From positions 4,030,001 to 4,094,000 of the forward strand of contig NZ_CP019343.1 in NCBI RefSeq assembly GCF_002117105.1: a DNA stretch of 64,000 nucleotides, given 5' to 3'. The DNA is from Oceanicoccus sagamiensis (GTDB lineage Bacteria > Pseudomonadota > Gammaproteobacteria > Pseudomonadales > Dasaniaceae). Both the position numbers and the translations under genes were made by a program. This document shows, one piece after another, positions 45,632-57,889 of this stretch (positions are counted from its first letter, which is position 1; every line of letters begins with the position of its first letter). Below the pieces are notes generated by a model, which was not told the origin of the DNA, ran no database searches, and was given only the letters and a program-made list of their open reading frames with translations.

Positions 45632-45994
45632 ATGAGTGCTGCCGAGCAACGCTATGATCAACCTGATCCACAACGGGTATTACTGAAAGCCTTACTCAAT
45701 GCCGGTAAAAATCTGGGGCTGTCAAAGGCTGATATCGGCAAAGTGATCGGCAAAGATCGCACCTCGCTTAATCGGGGTATCGCGCCCTCAAGCAAATCCG
45801 GGGAATTAGCCCTCTTCTTGATTCGTTGCTACCGGGCTCTCTATGTTCTGGTGGGAGGAAAACCTGAGGATATCAAGCACTGGATGAATACCTACAACCA
45901 TCATATTCAAGCAGTTCCAACTGAAGAAATATACACTATTCAAGGACTTACCAGGGTACTTGAATATCTGGATGCGATTCGTGGAAAAATATAA
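45632..45994 (+). CDS. Xre/MbcA/ParS-family antitoxin
   Basis: A 120-residue antitoxin of the type that neutralises RES toxins. The N-terminal part (about 20-65) is an Xre-like helical domain with ADIGKVIGKDRTSLNRGI; the C-terminal part is the toxin-binding MbcA/ParS domain with HWMNTYNHHIQAVP. AAGGAG before the ATG at 45632 makes it the start, not the ATG at 45596. It is 21 bases ahead of the toxin gene. It looks intact and is expected to bind its own promoter. Confidence 0.88.
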   Translation: MSAAEQRYDQPDPQRVLLKALLNAGKNLGLSKADIGKVIGKDRTSLNRGIAPSSKSGELALFLIRCYRALYVLVGGKPEDIKHWMNTYNHHIQAVPTEEIYTIQGLTRVLEYLDAIRGKI

Positions 45995-46015
45995 AACCAT
46001 CACAAGGACAGTGTT

Positions 46016-46764
46016 ATGGACATTTGGCAAGCCTGTAAGGACCGTTTTACCCTTCGTGAGCTCAACGGTCGATTAGTTCGCGTTGTCGAAAGCCAGGAGC
46101 AGGTTGCCACCAATCATTTGGTCGACACGCTGGAAGAACAACACTTACTGGAGCAAATGCTGGAAGAGAACAAGCCCGGCCATAGCCATAAGGGCCTGCA
46201 TTACCTGCTTGCTACCCCCTTCCGTTACCCCCCTTAAAATACGGTTCACGCTTTGGCAAAAAATCCGAGCCAAGCTTATTTTACGGCTCTAAAGATACCC
46301 GCACCGCCCTGGCTGAAGCCGCCTATTATCGCTTTGTATTTTGGTATGGTATGGCCACTGCTCCGGCTGCACAGAAATTTTCCACCCAGCATACGGTTTG
46401 GGGTGCAAGCTACCTGACCCATAAGGGCGCCTTATTACATCAACCGCCCTTCGCCAACTATCAGGCCCAACTGGCCTCTCCGGTGAGCTACCAGCACAGC
46501 CAGAAATTCGGTGAGCGGCTACGGCAAGCCCAAGTCGAGGCCTTCGAATTTATCTCGGCCAGAGACCCTGAGCAGGGGCTCAATATAGCCTTGTTTACCC
46601 CTGCGGCCCTGTCCTGTAAATCACCCCGCTACCAAAAGCAGCTGCTATGCGATACCACTAGCGACGAGGTGGTATTTTACTCCGCAGCAGAACAGACTAT
46701 TTATCGCTTTAGTTATCAGCAATTTCTGGTGGATGACCAGCTTCCCCTGCCTGCGGTGCGCTAA
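46016..46764 (+). pseudogene. RES-domain toxin, frameshifted
   Basis: Two frames make one RES-type NAD-degrading toxin. The first (46016-46237) ends in TPFRYPP and a stop; the second continues with LKYGSRFG, the SLFYG motif and ALAEAAYYR. RES toxins use conserved Arg and Glu at these places. The break is in the C6 run at 46228-46233: one more C gives TAC CCC CCC TTA AAA TAC and a 249-residue protein. It follows its antitoxin, so the locus has lost its toxin by a single-base change, or the base is a sequencing or phase-variable error. The rest of the frame is clean. Confidence 0.85.
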
Positions 46765-46823
46765 TATTCAGGTCCCCAATACTGCCAATCAAAAGAAAGA
46801 ATACCCCTATAGAGATCAACAAC

Positions 46824-46852
46824 TTAACTTCATCAATGATTTTTAGTATACT
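46824..46852 (+). promoter_or_regulatory. Candidate acnB promoter
   Basis: TTAACT (46824-46829) and TATACT (46847-46852) are separated by 17 bases, giving a plausible sigma-70 promoter. Transcription would start near 46859 and the leader would be about 105 bases, containing a small perfect hairpin (TCGATG-GTGA-CATCGA, 46864-46879). Confidence 0.5.
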
Positions 46853-46962
46853 TCGCGCCCCATTCGATGGTGACATCGATAGCCTCATCTTCCGGCGACA
46901 CTTCCCAGTGACTCTGGCCTCAGATGAGCAACCAATAACTATTGCCTGCCTGAGAGGTTTGA

Positions 46963-49764
<2,802 letters not shown>

Positions 49765-49783
49765 CTCCAATGCTTTTCAATAC

Positions 49784-49818
49784 AAGGCCCCAATCACAAT
49801 GATTAGGGCCTTTTTTTT
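49784..49818 (+). terminator. Rho-independent terminator of acnB
   Basis: AAGGCCC (49784-49790) pairs with GGGCCTT (49806-49812), extended by AATC/GATT after a C-A mismatch, with an ACAAT loop. A run of T follows. It also faces the end of the minus-strand transglutaminase gene and may serve both sides. Confidence 0.88.
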
Positions 49819-49827
49819 GTGCTGCAT

Positions 49828-51843
49828 TTATGTGGAACGCAATGTCAGCAAATAACTTAAGCGCAATGATTCGCTTCTTAACTGCTTTAAAACCGCCTTG
49901 CGCTGATCCGGTGGTAATGGCTCATAATTCAAGGTCACAAACGCACGGGTGCAAGCTAATAAATGTGCCTTCCAGCTTGGATCTGATTCAGCAACACGCT
50001 TGGCAAAATCGATAGCGCCTTCATCCGCCAAGCGCTTATAGCCAGCTCGTTCAAGACGCTTGCAGACATTTAAATAAATCTGCACTTCTTTGGCTGGCTT
50101 TGGCCTGCTGCGGCCCTTCAATAAATCCGCGGCAACAAACAATAAGACAATACCACCCACACCTAAAATTAACAGGGCGACACGCCAGGGGCTCACCTCC
50201 CCCAATAGTTTTTGCAACACCTGAGACTGCTTTTGCCCCTTATATTGCAACACCCAACTAGACCAATAAAAACTAAAAGCATCCATCTGAAAGCGTATTT
50301 TATTGAGCCAGGCCACATCGCGGTAACGCAACGGCGATAGAGGGGCATCGGATAAAAAGCTACCCTCCTGCTGCATTGCCCGCTCCAAACCATATTCAAT
50401 ACGATCAGGTGAAACCGCTGCGGTAGGGTCAAAGCGTACCCAGCCCTCCCCTTCAAGCCACACCTCTGCCCAACCATGCGCATCAAACTGATGCACCAAT
50501 ACCGTCCCGGTAATCGGACTTATCTCGCCCCCTTGATAACCGGCAACCATGCGGGCAGGAATACCTGCTGCGCGCATTAACACCACAAAGCTACTGGCAT
50601 AATGGCTGCAAAAGCCACGGCGGGTATCAAACAAAAACTCATCAACGGTATGCTTGCCCAAAGCCGGCGGCTTTAGGGTATAAATATATTCCTCCTGACG
50701 AAACTTGCGCAGGATACGGCGAATATAATCCCTAACATCCGCTGATTGCCTGAATAAGTCCTGAGCATAAAGCTGAGTCTGTGGGTTAAACCCTTTGGGC
50801 AACTGAGTTTCAAACGTGCGTGTACGTCTATCCAGATCTAATTGAATCTTTGCCTTGGGGTCCGAGCTAATATCGTATTTTATTCGAGTATGAATATCAT
50901 CGTTATACACCAAGCGATAGTCATTCACTGCCAGAATATTTTTGTTACTGCTATAGGCCAGTGCCAGTGAAAATAACCAAGGCTGGTAGCTGGGCTCCTG
51001 TATCACACTATAGCGCAAGGGTTGTTTTAACTGTCGCAGCACATCATCGGTCTGCGGCTGTGTCATAAAGTCCTTTTTCGATTCCCCCTGACGCCATGTC
51101 CGACCATCAAATTCAGACAACACTAAACCCCGCCAATACAGTTGGCCTCGGGGAGGAATAGCCTCTTCAAAAACTACACGAAATGCCAACTCACCACTTT
51201 GACTGAGATTAGAAATATCACCGGGTGAGACCGAATCACTGACACCGGTTTTTGCCTGATGAGAAGGCAACGGCACTTTCCACAGCGGTTCAAAACGCGG
51301 AAAAACCACAAACAGCACTAACATTAAGGGTACTGCCTGCATAAAAATCAGCGCTGCTTTACGTAGACTAATACTGTTTAAACGCGCATAGCTGTGCTGA
51401 TGCAATGCTATTAACGATGTCGTAATCAGTAACAGAGTAGCGAATATTAAGACACTGACCAAAAAATCCTGCGAGAATAAAAACTGAGTTAGCGCTGCAA
51501 AATAGGCCAGAAAGATAATGACATACACATCGCGCTTATTAACCACTTCCAGCAACTTTAAACAAAACCCGGAAAACAGTAAGGCAACGGTAGGCTCCAA
51601 ACCAATCATAGTGCCGTAGCTACGATAGATCCCCACAAAGCAGAGCAAGGATAATAAAACTTTGACCGACTTGGGTGGAAACGACCAACGGCCCTGATAG
51701 ACCATAATTCGCCATAATGTGCAGACTACATAGGCAGCCAGTACCCACCAGGGCAAGCGTTCTGCATGGGGAACCAGCAGCACCAACTGTGACACCAGAA
51801 TCCAGGCCAGACAGTTACGCGGAATTTGCCAGGAAATACTCAC
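49828..51843 (-). CDS. tgpA: Transglutaminase-like membrane protein (TgpA type)
   Basis: A 671-residue membrane protein with a cluster of six or so helices in the first 190 residues, a periplasmic transglutaminase-like domain and one more helix near 560-580. The Cys-His-Asp triad is in RGFCSHYASSFVVLMRAAGI, VHQFDAHGWAEVWLEG and VRFDPTA. It is the third gene of the MoxR-DUF58-TgpA operon, as in Pseudomonas, where TgpA is essential. Its start overlaps the DUF58 stop by 4 bases. Confidence 0.92.
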   Translation of the reverse strand: MSISWQIPRNCLAWILVSQLVLLVPHAERLPWWVLAAYVVCTLWRIMVYQGRWSFPPKSVKVLLSLLCFVGIYRSYGTMIGLEPTVALLFSGFCLKLLEVVNKRDVYVIIFLAYFAALTQFLFSQDFLVSVLIFATLLLITTSLIALHQHSYARLNSISLRKAALIFMQAVPLMLVLFVVFPRFEPLWKVPLPSHQAKTGVSDSVSPGDISNLSQSGELAFRVVFEEAIPPRGQLYWRGLVLSEFDGRTWRQGESKKDFMTQPQTDDVLRQLKQPLRYSVIQEPSYQPWLFSLALAYSSNKNILAVNDYRLVYNDDIHTRIKYDISSDPKAKIQLDLDRRTRTFETQLPKGFNPQTQLYAQDLFRQSADVRDYIRRILRKFRQEEYIYTLKPPALGKHTVDEFLFDTRRGFCSHYASSFVVLMRAAGIPARMVAGYQGGEISPITGTVLVHQFDAHGWAEVWLEGEGWVRFDPTAAVSPDRIEYGLERAMQQEGSFLSDAPLSPLRYRDVAWLNKIRFQMDAFSFYWSSWVLQYKGQKQSQVLQKLLGEVSPWRVALLILGVGGIVLLFVAADLLKGRSRPKPAKEVQIYLNVCKRLERAGYKRLADEGAIDFAKRVAESDPSWKAHLLACTRAFVTLNYEPLPPDQRKAVLKQLRSESLRLSYLLTLRST

Positions 51844-52838
51844 GACGCATCTCCTTCCCAGCGGTATAAAGCCAGCGCCTTTAATACCGCCTCCTGATGC
51901 ACTTGACCATGACCCGGCGTAATTTCAACTCCGGGTATACGCAGGCCATATTCGTCATTGCTATTTTCCAGAGTCAATACCCAGTAGCAGAGCTTGGATA
52001 GACGCTGCTCCAGATCACCGCTAACATCATCCCACTCTAACCACAGACTTTGTTCACGATAAGCGGCAAACTCTTTAGTTTGCAGGTCTTGTCCTTTGGC
52101 ATAACTTTTCCAAAAGGCATGTTTGAGGGAGTCACCGGGACGATAGGGTTGAAACTGATAGAAGTCATCACTGCCCGCTTTCGCAATCACCTCACCGTCG
52201 TCATCACCACTTTTGCTACTGTTAAAAGATTCCATTTTACAGGCCAGCGGCCGCGGGTAGACTAACACGTCAAAGTCTAATGCCAACCAAGTCCAGGCCC
52301 GCAATAAACCCACGGGGTAAAACGTTTCTATTAATAACCGATCCGGTTTAAACCAACCCCGCTGCTGCATCGGTAGATGCAGGCCAAAGGTTTTTTCACC
52401 GCTATCGGACAAGGTAACCGAGCGCACGTCGCTTAGCGGCCACGATATATCAATATCAAAATAGTCTTTATCACCCTGACGCTGCAACTGTAATAATAAT
52501 TCAGCATTATCACCGACAAAGACAGGGGCCGAGCGCACAGCGGTTATGGTTAAACCCGACAAATTAGCATAGGTATGCAGGATGCTGACAATAAACACAC
52601 TGGATAAAAGAAACACCAGCGCAAAGGCCATATTGTTTTGATAGTTAATCGCTGCAATCAACATAACGATTAGCAGCACAATAAACCAACGTCCAGGGCG
52701 GGAAGGAAAAATAAAAATGCGCTTTTGATCCAGCGTAATAGAACGTGTGGCGGGGATCCGTCGATCCAGCCAGCGTTTAAAACGTGATTTTATAATCTGA
52801 TTAATAGCGCTTGGCATCGCTTGATCACTCTTAGACAA
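51840..52838 (-). CDS. DUF58 domain protein
   Basis: A 332-residue protein with two membrane helices (about 55-75 and 78-98) and a C-terminal vWA-related DUF58 domain that includes the motif YRPGDSLKHAFWKSYAKG near 233-250. The family always accompanies a MoxR ATPase and a transglutaminase-like protein. It overlaps both neighbours (8 bases with the ATPase gene and 4 bases with tgpA), so the three are translated together. Confidence 0.92.
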   Translation of the reverse strand: MSKSDQAMPSAINQIIKSRFKRWLDRRIPATRSITLDQKRIFIFPSRPGRWFIVLLIVMLIAAINYQNNMAFALVFLLSSVFIVSILHTYANLSGLTITAVRSAPVFVGDNAELLLQLQRQGDKDYFDIDISWPLSDVRSVTLSDSGEKTFGLHLPMQQRGWFKPDRLLIETFYPVGLLRAWTWLALDFDVLVYPRPLACKMESFNSSKSGDDDGEVIAKAGSDDFYQFQPYRPGDSLKHAFWKSYAKGQDLQTKEFAAYREQSLWLEWDDVSGDLEQRLSKLCYWVLTLENSNDEYGLRIPGVEITPGHGQVHQEAVLKALALYRWEGDAS

Positions 52839-53748
52839 TCACGGCCACTTGCTCTAATAACTGTTGCGATATGCCATGACTGCCGGACTTATAATCTACG
52901 GATGTGTTAAGCCGGTGCTCAACCACCGAAGGCAATACCATTTGGATATCTTCCGGCACCACATGACCGCGGCCTAACATTAACGCCCAGGTTTTTGCAC
53001 AGCGCAGCAGTGCCAAGGCACCACGGGGTGAAAGACCACAACTTAAATCGGCCTGGGTACGACTATACTCAACCAGGCGCTGAACATAATCGATCAGACT
53101 ATCCGAGCAATGGATATCTTCTACTGCACGCTGGATTGCCACTAACTCCTGAGTGGTCATCACCTGCTGCAAACGCGCCAACTTGCGGCGGCTATCTTCC
53201 CCTAACAGTAATTTTCGCTCTGCCTCACGATCAGGGTAACCCAGTGATAAACGCATTAGAAAACGGTCTAGCTGAGATTCAGGCAATGGATAGGTACCTG
53301 ATTGACTGGAAGGGTTTTGCGTGGCAATAACAAAAAAAGGCGCGGGTAATTCCCGCGTCTCTCCCTCGATGGTGACCTGCCCTTCTTCCATAGCTTCCAG
53401 CAAGGCACTTTGTGACTTTGGTGTGGTTCGGTTTATTTCATCGGCGAGTAAAACCTGGGTAAACACCGGGCCGGGAATAAACTGAAACTGCGCTGAGTCG
53501 CGATTAAAAATCGAAACCCCTAAAATATCCGCGGGCAATAAATCGCTGGTAAACTGCACTCGCTTATACTCAAGCCCCAGTACTTTAGCCAAGGCGTTAG
53601 ACAAGGTCGTTTTACCCATGCCGGGTAAGTCTTCTATGAGCAAATGACCTTTGGCTATCAGGCAGCATAGCGCCAAACGTACTTGTACTTCTTTGCCCAG
53701 TAATACGGTGCTCACCTCAGCGACCGCGCGATCAATTTGCTTTTGCAT
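52831..53748 (-). CDS. MoxR-family AAA+ ATPase (operon with DUF58)
   Basis: A 305-residue AAA+ ATPase. Walker A is in EDLPGMGKT (39-47), Walker B is in QVLLADEINR near 102, with the typical MEEGQVTIEG and ATQNPSSQSGTYPLPESQLDRF segments. It is of the classical MoxR branch, unlike the CoxD-like ATPase at 1508. First gene of the three-gene operon with DUF58 and tgpA; such systems have been linked to envelope or stress functions. Confidence 0.94.
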   Translation of the reverse strand: MQKQIDRAVAEVSTVLLGKEVQVRLALCCLIAKGHLLIEDLPGMGKTTLSNALAKVLGLEYKRVQFTSDLLPADILGVSIFNRDSAQFQFIPGPVFTQVLLADEINRTTPKSQSALLEAMEEGQVTIEGETRELPAPFFVIATQNPSSQSGTYPLPESQLDRFLMRLSLGYPDREAERKLLLGEDSRRKLARLQQVMTTQELVAIQRAVEDIHCSDSLIDYVQRLVEYSRTQADLSCGLSPRGALALLRCAKTWALMLGRGHVVPEDIQMVLPSVVEHRLNTSVDYKSGSHGISQQLLEQVAVIV

Positions 53749-53827
53749 ACCTTGTTTCCATATTAGAATTCAGCGCCACACCTAGTGTAGCACTGATATT
53801 AACAGAGGGAGGGAGTTTGCTCGGTGC

Positions 53828-55033
53828 TTAAAGCGCTGCCAGGCCGCGCTGCATATCGATTTTAAGGTCTTCGATATCTTCAAGGCCAACAGCGACACGA
53901 ATCAGGTTGTCACTAATATTGGCAGCGGCACGCTGCTCATCGGTCAAACGCCCATGAGTGGTGGTGGCCGGATGCACAATAGTGGTTTTTACATCACCGA
54001 GGTTAGCCGTGAGTGAGCAGATACAGGTGGCATCAATAAAGCGCCATGCTGCTGCCTTGTCGCCGCTAACACAAAATGACAAGACACCACCGTAAGCACG
54101 CTGCTGCTTGGTCGCCAACGGTTTACCGGGGTGGGAATCTAAACCTGCGTAATAGACCTTATCGATACCTTGCTGCTGCTCCAGCCACAAGGCTAGCGCC
54201 ATAGCATTGCTGCTATGGGCATCCATCCGCAGGCGCAAGGTTTCAAGACCTTTTAAAAATACCCAGGCGTTAAAAGCACTCATGGTCGGGCCACAGGTAC
54301 GGAGAAAGCCCACCACTTCATCGGTTAGCTCTCTGCGCCCAACGACACAGCCACCGACACAGCGACCCTGGCCATCCAGGTATTTGGTAGCGGAGTGAAT
54401 TACCAAGTCAGCACCAAACTCTAAAGGCTTTTGTAAGGCCGGTGTACAAAAACAATTATCCACCACAAATAAGCAATCATGCTGCTTGGCCAACGCGGAT
54501 AAAGCAGCCAAATCAGCCACCTCACAGATGGGGTTTGAAGGCGTTTCACAAAACAACATTTTGGTATTGGCTTGAATCGCCTGGGACCAATCTTCCAGAT
54601 TCACCAAATCGACAAAGCTGACTTCAAGGCCAAATTTGCACAGATATTTTAAGAACAAGTTGGTTGTTGTACCAAACACATTGCGGGAACACACCACATG
54701 GTCACCGGCTTGCAGCAGTGACATACAGGTACTTAAAATAGCGGCCATACCTGACGCTGTTGCTACCGCCGCCTCGCCGCCCTCCATTGCCGCAATACGC
54801 TCTTCAAAGTTACGTACTGTCGGATTGGTATAGCGGGAATAGACATTGCCAGATTCCTCACCGGAAAAACGCCTGGCAGCCTGTTCGGCACTGTCAAACA
54901 CATAGCTTGAGGTGGGATAAATGGGCTCTGAATTTTCACCTTCACCGGTACGCATTTGACCTGCCCGAATGGCCAGTGTATCAATACGGGCATCGCTTAA
55001 TGCGGCTCTGCGTTCACGATCTTTTTCAGACAT
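53828..55033 (-). CDS. metZ: O-succinylhomoserine sulfhydrylase
   Basis: A 401-residue PLP enzyme that makes homocysteine from O-succinylhomoserine and sulfide. The PLP Lys is in HSATKYLDGQGR, and YSRYTNPTVRNFEERIAAME is typical of the Cys/Met metabolism family. MetZ, rather than MetB, is supported by the position directly downstream of purF, as in Pseudomonas. It is 22 bases after purF on the same strand. Confidence 0.93.
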   Translation of the reverse strand: MSEKDRERRAALSDARIDTLAIRAGQMRTGEGENSEPIYPTSSYVFDSAEQAARRFSGEESGNVYSRYTNPTVRNFEERIAAMEGGEAAVATASGMAAILSTCMSLLQAGDHVVCSRNVFGTTTNLFLKYLCKFGLEVSFVDLVNLEDWSQAIQANTKMLFCETPSNPICEVADLAALSALAKQHDCLFVVDNCFCTPALQKPLEFGADLVIHSATKYLDGQGRCVGGCVVGRRELTDEVVGFLRTCGPTMSAFNAWVFLKGLETLRLRMDAHSSNAMALALWLEQQQGIDKVYYAGLDSHPGKPLATKQQRAYGGVLSFCVSGDKAAAWRFIDATCICSLTANLGDVKTTIVHPATTTHGRLTDEQRAAANISDNLIRVAVGLEDIEDLKIDMQRGLAAL

Positions 55034-55055
55034 GGCGTAGTTTCTCTGTGCTTAT

Positions 55056-56576
55056 TTACGAGGCATCGTCATTATGTAAGGCAATACCTGCACCATCTTC
55101 AGTTTCTGCTTGCAGTGATTTCGACTTATCATTGCGCGCAGCGGCTATTCTATCCAGATACTGATCATCGATATCACCGGTAATATACTCGCCATTAAAT
55201 ACGGAGCAGTCAAACTGGGTGATTTCCTGATTACCTTCAGCAGAACTGGCTACCAGATCATCAAGGTCCTGATACACCAGCCAGTCAGCACCAATCAGGT
55301 CACAGACTTCCTGCTCACTGCGGCCATGGGCAATCAATTCATCCGCCGCGGGCATATCGATCCCGTAGACATTGGGGTATCTGACCGGCGGTGCGGCAGA
55401 GGCAAAATAGACTTTTGCCGCACCGGCATCACGGGCCATTTCTATAATTTGCCGACATGTCGTGCCGCGCACAATCGAGTCATCGACCAACATGACGTTT
55501 TTGTCTTTAAATTCCAAACCAATGGTATTGAGCTTCTGTTTGACGGATTTTTTGCGCTGACTTTGGCCGGGCATAATAAAGGTTCTACCGATATAACGGT
55601 TTTTAACCAGACCTTCACGGAATTTCACCCCGAGTTTATGGGCCATTGACTGGCCGGCAATGCGACTGGAATCCGGAATGGGCACCACCACATCAATATC
55701 GTGATCCGGGCGCAAAGCCAACACTTTAGCCGCTAATTTCTCTCCCTGGCGCAAACGGGACTTATACACCGAAACACCATCCATAATAGAATCAGGGCGA
55801 GCAAAATAAACATGCTCAAAAATACAGGGCGATGCTTTCGCTTCTGCCGCACATTGACGGGACTCCAGATTGCCATCCATATCGATATAAACCGCTTCAC
55901 CCGGCGCAATATCTCTTAGCAATTTAAAACCCAAACCATCGAGAGCAACACTCTCGGAGGCAATCATATATTCAGTACCGGCCTCGCTCTCCCGCGAACC
56001 AAACACCATAGGGCGAATGCCATTGGGATCACGAAAGCCAACGATGCCATAATTGGCCACCATGGCAATCGCACCATAGCCACCACGACAACGGGCATGC
56101 ACACCGCTTACAGCGGTAAACACATCTTCGGCTGAGGGAGCCAACTTACCCAGCTTTTGTAGTTCGTGTGCAAAGATATTCAGTAACACCTCTGAGTCTG
56201 AATCGGTATTCAGATGACGCAGGTCAGTCTGGAATATCTCTTTGCTTAGTTCTTCGGCATTGGTGAGATTGCCATTATGGGCAAGACTAATACCGTAAGG
56301 TGAATTAACATAAAAAGGCTGTGCCAGAGCAGGACTGGAACTACCAGCAGTTGGATAGCGCACATGCCCTACGCCAATATTGCCGGTAAGCCGTTGCATA
56401 TGGCGGGTGTGGAAAACGTCTTTGGCCAGGCCATTGCCTTTACGCTGGTTAAGGCGACCATTATCACAGGTGACAATCCCCGCCGCATCCTGACCGCGGT
56501 GTTGCAATACCGTTAAGGCATCATAGAGATCTTGATTTACATTGGACTTAGCTACTATGCCGACAATGCCGCACAT
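55056..56576 (-). CDS. purF: Amidophosphoribosyltransferase
   Basis: A 506-residue enzyme that commits PRPP to purine synthesis. The N-terminal nucleophile is C2 (MCGIVGIV), and the glutaminase and phosphoribosyltransferase domains are complete with the PRPP loop [13 protein letters not shown] near 365. Length is normal. A short hairpin lies upstream at 56671-56691. It is followed by metZ. Confidence 0.97.
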   Translation of the reverse strand: MCGIVGIVAKSNVNQDLYDALTVLQHRGQDAAGIVTCDNGRLNQRKGNGLAKDVFHTRHMQRLTGNIGVGHVRYPTAGSSSPALAQPFYVNSPYGISLAHNGNLTNAEELSKEIFQTDLRHLNTDSDSEVLLNIFAHELQKLGKLAPSAEDVFTAVSGVHARCRGGYGAIAMVANYGIVGFRDPNGIRPMVFGSRESEAGTEYMIASESVALDGLGFKLLRDIAPGEAVYIDMDGNLESRQCAAEAKASPCIFEHVYFARPDSIMDGVSVYKSRLRQGEKLAAKVLALRPDHDIDVVVPIPDSSRIAGQSMAHKLGVKFREGLVKNRYIGRTFIMPGQSQRKKSVKQKLNTIGLEFKDKNVMLVDDSIVRGTTCRQIIEMARDAGAAKVYFASAAPPVRYPNVYGIDMPAADELIAHGRSEQEVCDLIGADWLVYQDLDDLVASSAEGNQEITQFDCSVFNGEYITGDIDDQYLDRIAAARNDKSKSLQAETEDGAGIALHNDDAS

Positions 56577-56670
56577 CGATCAAACCTCACAAAGCTGTAA
56601 AAGCTTAAAGTGTGTATTGCTTATGGCCATCATGCCACCGAGCAACACCTGTCGAATCCCTCACTATTGG

Positions 56671-56691
56671 CTTTTCTGTTCCTCAGAAAAG
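56671..56691 (-). promoter_or_regulatory. Hairpin between cvpA and purF
   Basis: CTTTTCTG and CAGAAAAG form a perfect 8-bp stem with a 5-base loop in the 115-base gap between cvpA and purF. There is no T-run after it on the minus strand, so it is more likely an RNA processing or stability element than a terminator. I see no PurR-like operator. Confidence 0.4.
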
Positions 56692-57189
56692 TCAGGGCAT
56701 TAAACGCCCAAATACATCTAACAATAACGTAAAGGTATCTTTGCACCATTGCTCGATCAACAAAAACTGTGGAATCAGTATGGATTGCTGCCACCAACTA
56801 TCCTGATTCACCGGAAAGGCCATAGGTAGCAGTATCAACAGGGCCATAATAACAATCACTCCCCGCGCCAAGCCGAAGGCCATACCGAACAAACGATCGG
56901 TACCACTAAGGCCCGTCATTTTAACTAACTCACCAATCAAGTACTTAACCATTGAGCCAACCACAAAGGTGGCTGCAAACAGGGCAACAAAGGATAACAG
57001 ATACCTGAGCGAAGCGGATTCAACGGAGACCTGCAACAGGGTTGCCATGCGTTCGTGAAAAGCCACTGATACAAAGAACGCTATACCCCATATCGCCAGC
57101 GATATGGCCTCTTTGACAAACCCCCGCTTTATACTGATTAAACTGGATATCGCCAGAATACCAACGATGGTCCAATCTGCCCAATTCAT
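56692..57189 (-). CDS. cvpA: CvpA family inner-membrane protein
   Basis: A 165-residue membrane protein with four helices (about 5-21, 28-47, 66-86 and 103-125). The N-terminal MNWADWTIVGILAISSLIS and the GFVKEA segment are typical. The start at 57189 (MNWADW) is the family form; 57195 adds two residues. CvpA proteins affect envelope stability and colicin V export and lie upstream of purF in most gammaproteobacteria. Confidence 0.95.
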   Translation of the reverse strand: MNWADWTIVGILAISSLISIKRGFVKEAISLAIWGIAFFVSVAFHERMATLLQVSVESASLRYLLSFVALFAATFVVGSMVKYLIGELVKMTGLSGTDRLFGMAFGLARGVIVIMALLILLPMAFPVNQDSWWQQSILIPQFLLIEQWCKDTFTLLLDVFGRLMP

Positions 57190-57268
57190 TACCATTGTGT
57201 TTGCTCTGTTTCTTGCAGCGCGAATTCTACCAGAGGCTTAAGGGTGACCATAGTATTTTGTTACCCGC

Positions 57269-57808
57269 TTACTGCTCAAACCTGACCACCATCGACTTGA
57301 CCTGATAGGCCTTGTCGATGCGGGTTTTATCTTTGGTAAATTCATCCTTACTAAAGCGCGGGCCAATATAGACTCGGGTAGACTTACCCTCTTTGGTCGA
57401 AACCGATCTGCTATAGGCTTTATAACCCTGCTTCTGCAATGCCTGCTTAAGTTCATCCGCTTTTTTAGGCTGTGTGAAACTGGCTACTTGTAATACCCAG
57501 GACTCAGGTAAACCCGTACCAGCCAATTTAGGCTTGGCTTTAGCTTTGGGCTTGGCCTGCTCTTTGGGTTTAGGCTTTTCTGTCACCGCTGCCACGGGTT
57601 CAGGCTTGGGCTTTACAACAGGTGTTATGTTTTGTGGCCTGACTGGCTTGGCAACGGGGTATTCTTCAAAAGCCGGGGTCGGAGGTATCTGGCTGGTACG
57701 ATCCATGACGATAGCATTGGGATCAGTAAAGATAACCGGCCAGAGTATCAAGGCAATGGCCAATAATACGATAGCGCCAACCAGTCGCTGTTTAAAACCA
57801 TCGTTCAT
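57269..57808 (-). CDS. SPOR-domain protein (DedD-like)
   Basis: A 179-residue protein with one N-terminal membrane helix (about 10-27), a Pro/Lys-rich linker (60-100) and a C-terminal SPOR domain (about 100-178) that binds denuded peptidoglycan glycans at the division septum. The plan is that of DedD, and the position between folC and cvpA is that of dedD in related genomes. It lies 82 bases downstream of folC. Confidence 0.9.
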   Translation of the reverse strand: MNDGFKQRLVGAIVLLAIALILWPVIFTDPNAIVMDRTSQIPPTPAFEEYPVAKPVRPQNITPVVKPKPEPVAAVTEKPKPKEQAKPKAKAKPKLAGTGLPESWVLQVASFTQPKKADELKQALQKQGYKAYSRSVSTKEGKSTRVYIGPRFSKDEFTKDKTRIDKAYQVKSMVVRFEQ

Positions 57809-57889
57809 TCTTTAATCTCTTATCATTTTTATCAGAGTTAACTCGTAGTTAACCCACACTTAAAATTGCCACAGCTAACACCATCATCA

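Noticed and set aside
45468-45671. Open frame opposite the toxin-antitoxin control region
   Set aside because: It crosses the inverted repeat, the antitoxin start and its ribosome binding site on the opposite strand, and has no family features.
53749-53827. SAM or other riboswitch at metZ
   Set aside because: metZ is read from purF with only 22 bases before it, and the gap after metZ is too short and has no conserved riboswitch core.
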